From the NCBI GenBank assembly GCA_021732415.1, contig JAKFVC010000057.1:86014-150013 (forward strand): 64,000 bases of DNA, given 5' to 3'. Made by a program: the position numbers and the translations under genes. Under the pieces are notes generated by a model. The model saw nothing but the letters and a program-made list of their open reading frames with translations. It was not told where the DNA came from and searched no databases. The DNA comes from Planctomycetaceae bacterium. GTDB lineage: Bacteria; Planctomycetota; Planctomycetia; Planctomycetales; Planctomycetaceae. Shown here piece after piece: positions 48,935-57,576 of this stretch; positions within the stretch are counted from its first letter, which is position 1; each line of letters starts with the position of its first letter.

Positions 48935-48984
48935 ATAAGGGGTCAGGTCTCTTTGATCGGAATCAAAGAGACCTGACCCCTTAT
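48935..48984. repeat. Palindromic REP-like element, TCTCTTTGATC family (perfect copy)
   Basis: Perfect 23-bp arms, ATAAGGGGTCAGGTCTCTTT GAT and their complement, around CGGA. The same design as 38289-38340, with GGGGTCAGGTCTC here against GGGGTCAAGTCTC there. It lies 22 bp after the preceding stop and could act as a transcript-stabilising or terminating hairpin. Confidence 0.9.
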
Positions 48985-49054
48985 AGTTATAGCCGCTTAT
49001 AGCCGCCTTACAGCCGTACCCCGTACCGTAGACGTACCGAAACGGGAGATGATC

Positions 49055-50404
49055 ATGCCAATTCGCCTGTCTCTCAAGTGTGCGGTCGTGTTGTTCTGTA
49101 TTCTCAGCATGGCTGCTGATGGGCCACCCGCCACCGCGCCCCAGGCTGCCGAAGTGACAATTTACGACTCCGACCCGCAACATCTTTTGAATCGCCTGCA
49201 TCGCGCCATGGTCGTACGCACGATCGACGGTGTTGACTATGGCACGGACAACGCCATTCCGTTCATCAACGATGCCGACAATTTGCTCAGCGGTGAAGCG
49301 TATGTGCGGTTGCTCGCCGTGCTCGATGAATTCCTGCGCACGCAGACTCCTGATCGCCTGCCCGGCGAATTGCCGCGGGCGCTGTTGCAACATGATGCCT
49401 GGGCCACATTTGACCTCACAATTCGCCGGACCCTCGACGAATTTCCCGCCCAGCGGAAAGCCTTGCGGACGAGACTGGCTAAGATCATCGCCTTGCTGGC
49501 CATGACAGACTCTGACATCGCGCGGCTGCCTGATAACTATGCGGATGCGGTCAAGTCTGGCGCCTTCCCCCGTGATTTCGCCCCAGCGACTCCCGACCAG
49601 ACCTTTCTCCCTCCGGACTTGTTCGATTCGAAGGGTCCCTGGGTGGAGTTGAGCGACGATCACAACCAGTCGGTGGCCCCGACACATGTGGGATCGCTCC
49701 AGGGCCGGTCCATCTTCCGTATCTTCATCCGCCTTCCCGGTGAGCGTAAAGAGACATTGGCCTACATGCAGCAGGTCAACCTGCACACCACGCCCTGGAC
49801 GTTGGAGGCCGCGACGATTGCCACAACACACCTGGGGAATAAGGTCCGCTGGGACCCGCTGCGCCTGGACGGGAAGACGCCTCAGTTTCCTGAAGGCACG
49901 ATGTTCGCACTGGTGCGTCAGATGATCCTCATCGACGACAAGCTCGAGTTGCGTTCCAGCCCCATCACGCAAAGCGTTCAACTCCGAGTTTTCCGCCACA
50001 TCGAAGAGGGCATTCGCGCCAGCACGACGGAGGCGCAAGCCAGGGGCCAGCAGGCATTCTTTGAGCTGAATATGCGGCGCGCCGACCTGCTGGCCGGAAA
50101 GGCGGGCGGTCTGCACGCCGTCGCGAAGGCCGATGTCGAATATCAGATCTTCCCGATTGGCGGCCGCAATGACCAGACTCGCGCGTCTCGCTTGCGTGGA
50201 TCGGCGGGCCTGACCACATGCATATCCTGCCACTCCGCCAACGGGATTTTCTCGGTGCGGACCTACCCTCGGGGGACGAATCCTCAACTCTTTCCAGCCC
50301 CGCACCCCGGCCATTCGATCGCACAGGCGCTCGCACGCAAACAGGAGCGATTTGACTGGGGCCTGCTGCGCGGAATGGTGGAGGCGGAGAACCTGAACCG
50401 TTAG
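49055..50404 (+). CDS. Secreted protein with a single c-type haem-binding motif
   Basis: 449 residues from ATG 49055 (GGGAG 6 bp upstream; an ATG at 49049 is in frame). The signal peptide is LSLKCAVVLFCILSMAADG. Most of the protein is unrecognised, with YGTDNAIPFINDADNLLSGE and a central beta-rich part (GRSIFRIFIRLPGERKE). Near the C terminus, SAGLTTCISCHSANGIFSV carries a CxxCH haem c motif, followed by a PHPGHSIAQALARKQERFDW segment. The layout suggests a periplasmic mono-haem electron-transfer or haem-sensor protein. A distal Met ligand was not identified. Confidence 0.75.
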   Translation: MPIRLSLKCAVVLFCILSMAADGPPATAPQAAEVTIYDSDPQHLLNRLHRAMVVRTIDGVDYGTDNAIPFINDADNLLSGEAYVRLLAVLDEFLRTQTPDRLPGELPRALLQHDAWATFDLTIRRTLDEFPAQRKALRTRLAKIIALLAMTDSDIARLPDNYADAVKSGAFPRDFAPATPDQTFLPPDLFDSKGPWVELSDDHNQSVAPTHVGSLQGRSIFRIFIRLPGERKETLAYMQQVNLHTTPWTLEAATIATTHLGNKVRWDPLRLDGKTPQFPEGTMFALVRQMILIDDKLELRSSPITQSVQLRVFRHIEEGIRASTTEAQARGQQAFFELNMRRADLLAGKAGGLHAVAKADVEYQIFPIGGRNDQTRASRLRGSAGLTTCISCHSANGIFSVRTYPRGTNPQLFPAPHPGHSIAQALARKQERFDWGLLRGMVEAENLNR

Positions 50405-50434
50405 TGTAGTTGGTCGCAACATTTCCGGCGGATT

Positions 50435-50487
50435 CGCGGGGTGGCGCACATTTCAAACCTGTGTGAGCGAACTCGTGCCACCCCGCG
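50435..50487. repeat. Inverted repeat CGCGGGGTGGC...GCCACCCCGCG
   Basis: 11-bp perfect arms around a 31-nt loop, starting 31 bp after the haem-protein stop and ending 31 bp before the VOC start. It shares the head GCGGGGTGGC with the dispersed repeat at 45842-45922 but not its body. It may serve as a terminator. Confidence 0.65.
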
Positions 50488-50517
50488 TACAAACGTGATA
50501 AGCGCCAAGGAAACATC

Positions 50518-50955
50518 ATGACCGTCAAGCGTATGGACAACGTCGGCATCGCGGTCGAAGACATCGATGCCGCCATTGAGTTCTTCACCGAGCTGGGCCT
50601 CAAGCTCGAGGGGCGTGCCCCCATTGAAGGAGCGTGGGCCGATGGCGTCACGGGATTGCGGGGCATGCGGGTCGAGATTGCCATGCTGCGCACGCCGGAT
50701 GGTCACAGCCGACTCGAATTGTCGCGATTCCTCGCGCCGCCGGTGGTCGCCGATCACCGCCACGCCCCAGTCAATGCTCTCGGTTACCTGCGTGTCATGT
50801 TCACCGTGGAGGACATCGACGATACGCTCGCCCGGCTGGGCAAACGCGGCGCACAGCTCGTCGGCGAAGTGGTCCAGTACGGAAACTCCTACCGGCTCTG
50901 CTACATCCGAGGCCCCGAAGGAATTCTCATCGGGCTCGCCCAGGAACTGGGGTAG
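50518..50955 (+). CDS. VOC-superfamily (glyoxalase/bleomycin-resistance-like) protein
   Basis: 145 residues; AAGGA precedes ATG 50518. Two beta-alpha-beta-beta-beta units make the VOC fold: MDNVGIAVEDIDAAIEFFTE ... RLELSRF and NALGYLRVMFTVEDIDDTLA ... RGPEGILIGLAQELG. Potential metal ligands are E68 (LELSRF), a His or Asp in the first strand region and the E of the terminal PEGI. Single-domain VOC proteins of this size act as lyases, dioxygenases or binding proteins; the substrate is unknown. It stands alone between two unrelated genes and is convergent with the kinase gene. Confidence 0.9.
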   Translation: MTVKRMDNVGIAVEDIDAAIEFFTELGLKLEGRAPIEGAWADGVTGLRGMRVEIAMLRTPDGHSRLELSRFLAPPVVADHRHAPVNALGYLRVMFTVEDIDDTLARLGKRGAQLVGEVVQYGNSYRLCYIRGPEGILIGLAQELG

Positions 50956-51036
50956 CAGACTTCCCATGAGTTCCCACGACGGGTACAGACGTGATCCCTG
51001 GCTGCCCTTCCAGAATCCCCGCGAAAAACTCCACGA

Positions 51037-54000
51037 CTACGGATTAGGCGGATCAGGATTTCGAGGGATCGGCGGTAACGTCCTCGCGATACGGAATCCG
51101 AAATTGACGGTCCGGTTCGGCGGCACAAAATAGTTCCGCGAGGCGGAGCGCACGAAGGCCGGTTGATCGCTGAACGAGCCGCCACGCAACACGCGACTTT
51201 GGGTACTCACGACCTCCAGGTGATCTTCCTGGTCCTCCGCCGGTTCGGCGGTTGACGCATAATCTTTGAAACTCTCCTGACACCACGTCCAGGCGTTCCC
51301 TTGTGCGTCGAATAAACCCAAGTCGTTCGGCTTCAGGCTCCCCACCGGCCACGTTCTCCCTTGAGAATTCATGTTGTACCACGCAAACTTCGACAGCAAT
51401 TCGTCTGTCTCCCCGAAATAGCGACACGTCACCGCTTCCGCACGGGTCGCATATTCCATCTCCGCTTCGGTCGGCAGCCGATAACCTCCGAGACTCAGAT
51501 AGTTCGCTTTGAGTTTAATCACCTTTCCACTAACTTCGTAACACCGCTGGTCGACGGGGACACCCTCTTGCTCACTCAGCCAGTTGCAGTAATTCGCACA
51601 TTGATACCAGTCGACGCCCACGACCGGCAGATTGGGCAACCGGGTAAATGTCTCTGGAAAAGTATACTTCTGATCGAACCGCCGATATTGCTCCAACGTC
51701 ACCGACTTGGCGGCGATCGCAAACGTTCGGCGAATCCACTGTTTGTGCGGGATCTCATCATTTTCCCGGCCGACCTCGGTCGTCGGTGACCCCATTACGA
51801 ACTTTACTGGACCGGGGATCACATTCATTGTTTGGCCCTGATGAGTGACGTACCACTGCGGCAGCAGCGTTGCCGGGCCTTTCGCGACCAATTCCTGGAC
51901 TCCAGCGAGCAGCTTCTCTCGCCCCTCCCTGCTCTGCGCCCACTCCTTAGTGGTTTGTGTTAACCACGCTTCCTGATCCCACTGCCGCAACAGCCATTCG
52001 GCAGCCGCATGGAGTCCGGGATCCGTTTCTGTGGAGTACACTTTTTGTAATTGGGGCAGCAATTTCGTTCGAGATACGGTCGAAAGTTGCTCTAAGCTAA
52101 ACTCGCCGAGACTCAACAGCAGTGCCCGGCGAATCGTGATGTCTGCTTCGACATCGAGCCGTTTGATGATGAGTTCCGAATCCACACCCAGCGGGCTGAG
52201 GCGATGGATCAGATAACTCCGGGCTCTCGGATCGGGGCCATGCTTCAAGATCGGCCAGACCTGATCCGGCTGGTTCATCTTCAACAAAGCCACCGCCGCA
52301 TTCACTTGCCGCTTTGCTAACTTCTCCCTCCTGGCAGCGGAAAGTGCGATATCGGGCGGCAACTTCCTGTCGATCTCGTCGCTCAACATCCGGAGGCCCC
52401 GTTCGCCCTGTGCCTTGAACTTCGGATAGATCACAGCGAACTGCTGCAAGTCGGCGTCCATCACTAAATCAGCCAGAACCTGCGGTTGATCGGTGGCATA
52501 GTCGGCGAGAATGTCCGTTGCCAAGGACCGCTCCACTTCCCGACGAGTGGGACTGCCATAAACAACCGACAATGGAGCCAGCAATTTCACACGCACCGGA
52601 CGCAATGAGTCCAACCACAGCGACAAATAGACCGTCGGCACATTCACTAAATCGTTCACAACTGCCGACTGCACTTTTGCCCATTTCTGATTTTCCGGGT
52701 CGTAGATCGCCAGTGCGGCGGCCGCTCGCAGCCGTTGAGACTCCTGGCCATTACCCGGACTTTCCGCCACTGTCCACAGCTTTTCCGTGAGAGTGTCTTT
52801 GTGCGGAATCAGAGCATCTCGGATCACCGGCACTTCATGCGGAGTAGCACCGAGCAACCGACCGTAAAGGTAATCAACGTGTGCAGGATCCACTGGCAGG
52901 AGGGCGAGGCTGGCGTGGAGTTTCTGCGGTGAGTCATCGGGCGCCAGGTCGTATTCGACACGCAACAGCGGATCGGTCCACTTGCGGTAGTCGGGCATTT
53001 CACTGATGACGCCCGGAACCTGTGCCGCCTCGGCTTTCAGAACGGATTGCACCAGCCCGGCAGCGTGAGTTGACTTCCGCTGTTCGATTCCCTGCGACCG
53101 GATGGTCAAATCTGTCACCGTCACCACTGCGAGCAGCAATCCTAGAGCAGCACCCCATGCCACATGATAATTGCCAGCCCTCCGCATCATCTTGCTCTGC
53201 GGCGCGGTCCAGTGGCGTTTCTGAGTCAGCCAGCAAATTTGACACCATTGCCAGAATGATGGGAGTTGCCTGTTCTCCGGTCGGGAATTCCAAACACCGG
53301 CTCGATCCGCCAAGAGCAGTTCGGCGCGGCCCGATCGCGTTTCTTTTTGTTTGCGGGTCAGCCAGTCCCGTAGCGAGGGCACCAGGTAGTCGTGGGTCAA
53401 TTGATAGTATTTCTGTCCTGATTGGGACGGTGAATTCAATTCATCATCCCGCTCTTTACCTTCCGGGGCAGTGGGCGTGATGAGCCGAATTTCCGTATCG
53501 AGAATTTCAATCAGATCATCGAAATCCTGGTGGCGGTTCCCATAACCTGACGCTTCCACCAAGTCTGCATACGACCGCATGTGCCCCTTGATGTCGGTCC
53601 CTGATTCCGGCAGCAACGCCTTTAGAATTCCCCGCGCTGCTTTCTGATGATAGCGGTGTTCCGCGGAAGCATTAGCCGCACTGAAGGTCTCTTCCAGGAA
53701 CGTGACACCAACGCCTTCCGTGCCCCCCACGGCCCGCAGCGTTGCCGGCGTCCACGACCTGTCCTTCATCATCTCTGCAAAGAGAGACAGTCTCACCGAG
53801 ATGACTTTGCCTTCCTGGGCTAAACCGGACACGACTTGTTCCAGAAACTGCTTCTGTTCCTTGCTGGTTTCGCTTGAAATATCAGGCAGCACACCAAACG
53901 CACGACCAAACGCTGCCAGCACTTTCTGTGCGTGACGAATCGGAAATAGATCAACTGCTGACGAATTATGGCCTTCGAGAAGACGAATATCGAGCTCCCG

Positions 54001-55548
54001 CATGAAGCGGATCACCCCCATCCAGAAGTCGTCCCGCACCATGACGATGCACTGTACCTGACCGCCCTCGCATTGTCGCAGGGCTTGCACCAGTTCGGAG
54101 TTTTGTTCGCCCTCCCTGGCGTGCAGCCATTGCTCAAACTGGTCGAGTATGATGACCACCTTCTTCCCCGCCGGAAGGCACTGCCCGCGGCGCAGTGTCG
54201 CCAGGGATTCTTTCAGACTCAAATCCAGTGGCAAGGCTGGACAGCGCTTCCGCAGACCGTTCAGCAGGCGTGTCTCCGTTTCATCAGCCGTGGCTTCAAT
54301 GTAGATGGCGATGATGTCGTCATTCAGATGGGGTATCAATCCCGCCTTCACCAGTGACGACTTACCGCAGCCCGACGGTCCACAGATCAATCCAACGGAA
54401 AACGTCTTTTCGGGGTCTTTCTCTTCGATCCGGGTTTTCCAAAAACGGAGGCTGTCGGGCAAGCCGTCTCGATCACGAGGGCCGGGCAGCAGTTCGAGGA
54501 AGAAGTCGGCATCGTGGGCATCGAATGAGCGCAAGCCTTTCGGCACGATCTTGATCGTGTGGGTGTCAGAAGCGGGACTGGGCATCGGTGTGGGAGTGGG
54601 AGTCGCAACCTCGGTTTCGCTCTTCTGTTGACCGATGACCGTCGACTTGAACGCCGAAGGAGTTTCGGTCAGGAAATACCGCAAATCGTCGGCCAGGTCC
54701 TTGGCAGTCGAGTATCGGTCAGAGGCGCGCTTCGAGAGCGCCTTGAGGCAAATGCGGTCCAGTTCTTTCGGAATGCTGTCGTCACACTGTCGCGGTGGAC
54801 GTGGCTCAAAGCTCGTGATTTGCTCCAGCAGTTCCTGCTGTGATTCCGCACTAAACGGTCGTCGTCCGACCAGCATTTCGTAGAACACCACGCCCAGGCC
54901 AAATACGTCGGATCTCCCATCAACCCGATGCCCCTCACCACGAGCTTGTTCGGGACTCATGTAAGCCGGCGTCCCCGCGAATCGTGGCCCTTTCCCGAGA
55001 TCTTGTTCTCTCAGCGCCAATCCAAAATCTGCCACATAGGGTTGACCATTTTGGTCGAGCAGCAGATTGCCCGGCTTAATGTCACGATGTACCAACCCTT
55101 GCTTGTGGGCGTGGTGCAACGCTTCAGCCACGGTCGCAACAAGTTCCACCGCGTCGTGAATCGTCAATCGAGATCGTTTCAGTGTCGCAGCAAGGTCAGT
55201 TCCATCGACGTATTTCGAGACGACAAAAAAAGGGAAGGACTCGGTACTGCCAACATCAAAGACCGGCACGATGTGCGGATGGTCGAGTTTGGCAACCGTG
55301 CGTGCTTCGGCTAAATAGGCTGCCGCCTGATCCGCCTGAGCAACCAAGTGGGGATGCGGCACCTTGATCGCCACGAGACGTTCCAGTTGATCGTCGTGGG
55401 CCAAATAGACCAGGCCAAAACCGCCCTTGCCCAAGACCTTCTCGACACGATACCGACCAATTTGATGCGGCAATACTGGTGGGGTGGTATCGACCTGCGG
55501 CGACTGAAGATCAGCTGGCGAACACACTGTTTTTTCAGGATCGTTCAC
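51037..55548 (-). CDS. Ser/Thr protein kinase - STAND NTPase - FGE-domain fusion
   Basis: 1503 residues. The kinase domain (about 32-293) has GKGGFG (40-45), K62 (VAIK), HRDIKPGN with D156, and DFG D174, so it should be active. After a Pro/Thr-rich linker, FDAHDADFFLELLPGPRDRD leads to a STAND-type NTPase: Walker A GPSGCGKSS (390-398) and Walker B VVIILDQFEQW (D469). A transmembrane segment (GAALGLLLAVVTVTDLTI, about 800-818) is followed by roughly 400 helical residues resembling HEAT-like repeats, then an FGE/SUMF1-type domain (about 1240-1490) with VKFVMGSPTTEVGREND, GYRLPTEAEMEYATRA, GNAWTWCQE and SRVLRGGSFSDQP. The catalytic Cys pair of true FGE is not obvious. The topology suggests a cytoplasmic kinase and NTPase with an extracytoplasmic C-type-lectin-like sensor. 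This arrangement occurs in planctomycetes; the ligand and targets are unknown. Confidence 0.93.
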   Translation of the reverse strand: MNDPEKTVCSPADLQSPQVDTTPPVLPHQIGRYRVEKVLGKGGFGLVYLAHDDQLERLVAIKVPHPHLVAQADQAAAYLAEARTVAKLDHPHIVPVFDVGSTESFPFFVVSKYVDGTDLAATLKRSRLTIHDAVELVATVAEALHHAHKQGLVHRDIKPGNLLLDQNGQPYVADFGLALREQDLGKGPRFAGTPAYMSPEQARGEGHRVDGRSDVFGLGVVFYEMLVGRRPFSAESQQELLEQITSFEPRPPRQCDDSIPKELDRICLKALSKRASDRYSTAKDLADDLRYFLTETPSAFKSTVIGQQKSETEVATPTPTPMPSPASDTHTIKIVPKGLRSFDAHDADFFLELLPGPRDRDGLPDSLRFWKTRIEEKDPEKTFSVGLICGPSGCGKSSLVKAGLIPHLNDDIIAIYIEATADETETRLLNGLRKRCPALPLDLSLKESLATLRRGQCLPAGKKVVIILDQFEQWLHAREGEQNSELVQALRQCEGGQVQCIVMVRDDFWMGVIRFMRELDIRLLEGHNSSAVDLFPIRHAQKVLAAFGRAFGVLPDISSETSKEQKQFLEQVVSGLAQEGKVISVRLSLFAEMMKDRSWTPATLRAVGGTEGVGVTFLEETFSAANASAEHRYHQKAARGILKALLPESGTDIKGHMRSYADLVEASGYGNRHQDFDDLIEILDTEIRLITPTAPEGKERDDELNSPSQSGQKYYQLTHDYLVPSLRDWLTRKQKETRSGRAELLLADRAGVWNSRPENRQLPSFWQWCQICWLTQKRHWTAPQSKMMRRAGNYHVAWGAALGLLLAVVTVTDLTIRSQGIEQRKSTHAAGLVQSVLKAEAAQVPGVISEMPDYRKWTDPLLRVEYDLAPDDSPQKLHASLALLPVDPAHVDYLYGRLLGATPHEVPVIRDALIPHKDTLTEKLWTVAESPGNGQESQRLRAAAALAIYDPENQKWAKVQSAVVNDLVNVPTVYLSLWLDSLRPVRVKLLAPLSVVYGSPTRREVERSLATDILADYATDQPQVLADLVMDADLQQFAVIYPKFKAQGERGLRMLSDEIDRKLPPDIALSAARREKLAKRQVNAAVALLKMNQPDQVWPILKHGPDPRARSYLIHRLSPLGVDSELIIKRLDVEADITIRRALLLSLGEFSLEQLSTVSRTKLLPQLQKVYSTETDPGLHAAAEWLLRQWDQEAWLTQTTKEWAQSREGREKLLAGVQELVAKGPATLLPQWYVTHQGQTMNVIPGPVKFVMGSPTTEVGRENDEIPHKQWIRRTFAIAAKSVTLEQYRRFDQKYTFPETFTRLPNLPVVGVDWYQCANYCNWLSEQEGVPVDQRCYEVSGKVIKLKANYLSLGGYRLPTEAEMEYATRAEAVTCRYFGETDELLSKFAWYNMNSQGRTWPVGSLKPNDLGLFDAQGNAWTWCQESFKDYASTAEPAEDQEDHLEVVSTQSRVLRGGSFSDQPAFVRSASRNYFVPPNRTVNFGFRIARTLPPIPRNPDPPNP

Positions 55549-56132
55549 GACTCATGATTCCAGGAACCAATTGATTCATTCGGGATTGGAATTGTACAGG
55601 AGCGAGATAATAAGAGCCATTTGACAGACGGTTTCACTGCACTGAATGATTTTTGAAGAACTCCCACTTCCAGTCGTAGGCTGAATTATTCCGGTGGGTG
55701 GCCTGGCTTGCTACTGCAAGCTGGGTCTACAGACAGCAATCCCTAGACTTGGTGCCATAAATGCGCAATCTGGCATTCATTCCGGCTCGTAGACATCTCG
55801 ACCGATTCTGGCCGTGAGACAACCGAATCCAAAAAAAAAGGAGCTCCGATTGACGGATAGATAAGGGATCCAGCTTTGCGATGAAACTCATCGACTTTGG
55901 TGCCGGTGCCAAAAGCGAAATGCCGGAAACGCAGTGACGTGTCATCCGATCACCGGGGGTTGTTCCTGCCTGGATTCTGTTGTTTCAGCGCGTGATATCG
56001 GCCGCAAATCTTCGCCTTAAGAAACAGGCCAGACCATTTGCGGCATCCGGGAATGCGACGGTCAAGTCCAATCCGAGCTGGAATCTGTTCTAAGCTCAGG
56101 CATTTTTCTGGGAAATATCTGAGGATCACGCG
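55549..56132. other. Intergenic region holding a dispersed repeat
   Basis: 584 bp upstream of two divergent genes. Besides the 80-bp repeat at 55693-55773 I found no gene or structured RNA. Confidence 0.5.
55693..55773 (+). repeat. 80-bp dispersed repeat (GGGTGGCC...TTGCTACTGCAA), copy 3
   Basis: GTGGGTGGCCTGGCTTGCTA, CTGCAAGCTGGGTCTACAGA, CAGCAATCCCTAGACTTGGT and GCCATAAATGCGCAATCTGG align with the copy at 45842-45922 through almost the whole length. Similarity ends just after the final ATCTG. Confidence 0.85.
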
Positions 56133-56855
56133 ATGCCCGCCCCGTTCATTGAATGCTCGCAATTTGAAGACACAGAGCGGTGGTGGCTGCGGCGCGGGCC
56201 ACCCCCGTGGTTGGAGGATTCGCAGTGGTGGGTCCGTGCGCTCCGTCTATCGTGTGTGCTGGGATTCACCGGGGCGGTTGTCGCGTGGATGACGGCGGTG
56301 ATGCTGAATACGACTGAGGGGTTGTCGGTGCTCACCGGTCTCCATCCCGACACGATCCTTTTCTTCGGACCGGGACTTTGGTTCGGACTGGGGACACTGG
56401 TACCTTTGTCACGCTGGCTCGGGCGAGGCTGGATCATGACGTTGATGTCGGTGCCGGTGGCGATGTTGGCGCACTATAGCGCCGTTATGGCCGTCATGGT
56501 TGTGCTCGTCCGCTGGGGTCCGCCAGCACCTGCACCGGGACAACATGAGGTGGCGTGCTTCTTCCCGGGGTTCGTGGCCGCCCTGATTGTGGCGTTGTGG
56601 ATGGGACCTCCGCTACGAAAAACGGCCTTGGTGGCAGCAGCGCTCGCGATGGTGCTGGGGAGCGTAGGTAGCGGGGTTGTATTTCTTGTGGAAACGCAAA
56701 GGCTACCCACGCTGGCGTCGCAGGGATTCGTCCAGAATGTGTTCTCGGCATTCTGCTTATACGCCTCATTCCAAAGCTTGACCGCCATCGGTTTGGGGGC
56801 GCGGTTGTGGTGGCCAAGGGGCGGTATGGCGGATGATGACAGCCGGCGCGCATGA
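56133..56855 (+). CDS. Multi-pass membrane protein of unknown function
   Basis: 240 residues with about six hydrophobic helices after a 33-residue polar N terminus rich in Trp (RWWLRRGPPPWLEDSQWW). Helices include LRLSCVLGFTGAVVAWMTAV, DTILFFGPGLWFGLGTLVPL, LAHYSAVMAVMVVLV, FPGFVAALIVALWMG and LVAAALAMVLGSVGSGVVFL. No catalytic motif or family is recognised. The next gene on the same strand, 102 bp downstream, is another membrane protein, so they may work together. Confidence 0.7.
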   Translation: MPAPFIECSQFEDTERWWLRRGPPPWLEDSQWWVRALRLSCVLGFTGAVVAWMTAVMLNTTEGLSVLTGLHPDTILFFGPGLWFGLGTLVPLSRWLGRGWIMTLMSVPVAMLAHYSAVMAVMVVLVRWGPPAPAPGQHEVACFFPGFVAALIVALWMGPPLRKTALVAAALAMVLGSVGSGVVFLVETQRLPTLASQGFVQNVFSAFCLYASFQSLTAIGLGARLWWPRGGMADDDSRRA

Positions 56856-56957
56856 GAACAGTGAAATTCGACCGAGAAGATCTTGTGACCACAAATGAGT
56901 GGCAGCAACGGATGACTTTCCCGACCTTCTGGATGCAGTTCTGGAGATGCGACTGAA

Positions 56958-57401
56958 ATGCTGAGCCGAATTCATTGTGTGTGTTGCATGTTGGTTGCCG
57001 CCACCGTTCTCTTCGCGGTCGGTGCGGTGTTCCACGCAGTTGTTCCGGTCATGACTCCCCACATCCCGCCGCAGTTTGAGAATCACGCATTATTTCGACC
57101 GTGGCGAGGTTGGACTTCGACCTACATGTTGATTCATCCGCTGTGGTTTGGCGGAGTGTTTGGAGCCGGTTACCTGGCGTTGAATTCGCGGCGTACGTTG
57201 CCTCGCGGGTGGAGAGGCGGACTAGTGTATGGTCTGGGACTATTTGTCATCGGTAGTCTTCCCGTGTATTCATTGAACTTCGCGTCATTCCAAATCTCCC
57301 CTGACGTGATTCTGGCCTGGATCCTGCAAAGCGGTTGTCAGTATGTTGCGGCCGGAATGGCCGTTGGAGCCACTGCTGAAAATAGATGCTTCGGTGAATG
57401 A
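56958..57401 (+). CDS. Small membrane protein of unknown function
   Basis: 147 residues with four hydrophobic helices: CCMLVAATVLFAVGAVFHAV, TYMLIHPLWFGGVFGAGYLA, GGLVYGLGLFVIGSLPVYSL and the C-terminal ILQSGCQYVAAGMAVGATAE. The loop RPWRGWTSTYM and the NFASFQISPDVILAW segment look conserved in style with uncharacterised bacterial four-helix proteins, but no name can be given. A hairpin 20 bp after the stop probably ends the transcript. Confidence 0.72.
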   Translation: MLSRIHCVCCMLVAATVLFAVGAVFHAVVPVMTPHIPPQFENHALFRPWRGWTSTYMLIHPLWFGGVFGAGYLALNSRRTLPRGWRGGLVYGLGLFVIGSLPVYSLNFASFQISPDVILAWILQSGCQYVAAGMAVGATAENRCFGE

Positions 57402-57421
57402 TCCAGGCTGCAGGAAGCGGA

Positions 57422-57467
57422 AAAGCTGTCAGGAACCAAATAGAGCATTTGGGTTCCTGACAGCTTT
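57422..57467 (+). terminator. Hairpin terminator with AAAGCTGTCAGGAACC arms
   Basis: AAAGCTGTCAGGAACC (57422) pairs with GGTTCCTGACAGCTTT (to 57467), with extra A-T pairs nearer the loop and one bulge, followed by GTTTCCC. It starts 20 bp after the membrane-protein stop. Its length also fits a REP-like palindrome. Confidence 0.7.
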
Positions 57468-57485
57468 GTTTCCCTCCGGAATCCG

Positions 57486-57557
57486 CGCTGTGCCGCGCGA
57501 GTGATATTGACTATCACCCCAAATGCAGCCCGCGGCACAATGTCGCGTTGAACCGCT
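57486..57557 (-). repeat. attC-like dispersed repeat, copy 2 (3' side of cassette-like gene)
   Basis: On the minus strand, GCGGTTCAACGCGACATTGT is followed by GCCGCGGGC, a variable middle, and CTCGCGCGGCACAGCGC. The stem TGTGCCGCG/CGCGGCACA is perfect. It begins 20 bp after the stop of the gene at 57577. The 5' core GTTCAAC fits RYYYAAC; the outer right core is degenerate. Confidence 0.5.
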
Positions 57558-57576
57558 GGTCAGGCTGGAGTACAGA

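Noticed and set aside
48845..50449. Long open frame of 534 codons on the minus strand
   Set aside because: It lies entirely antisense to the signal-peptide- and CxxCH-containing gene on the plus strand and has no recognisable domain.
43848..55548. Diversity-generating retroelement (RT plus lectin-like target)
   Set aside because: The only RT sequence is a group II maturase C-terminal remnant, and no template/variable repeat pair was seen near the FGE domain.
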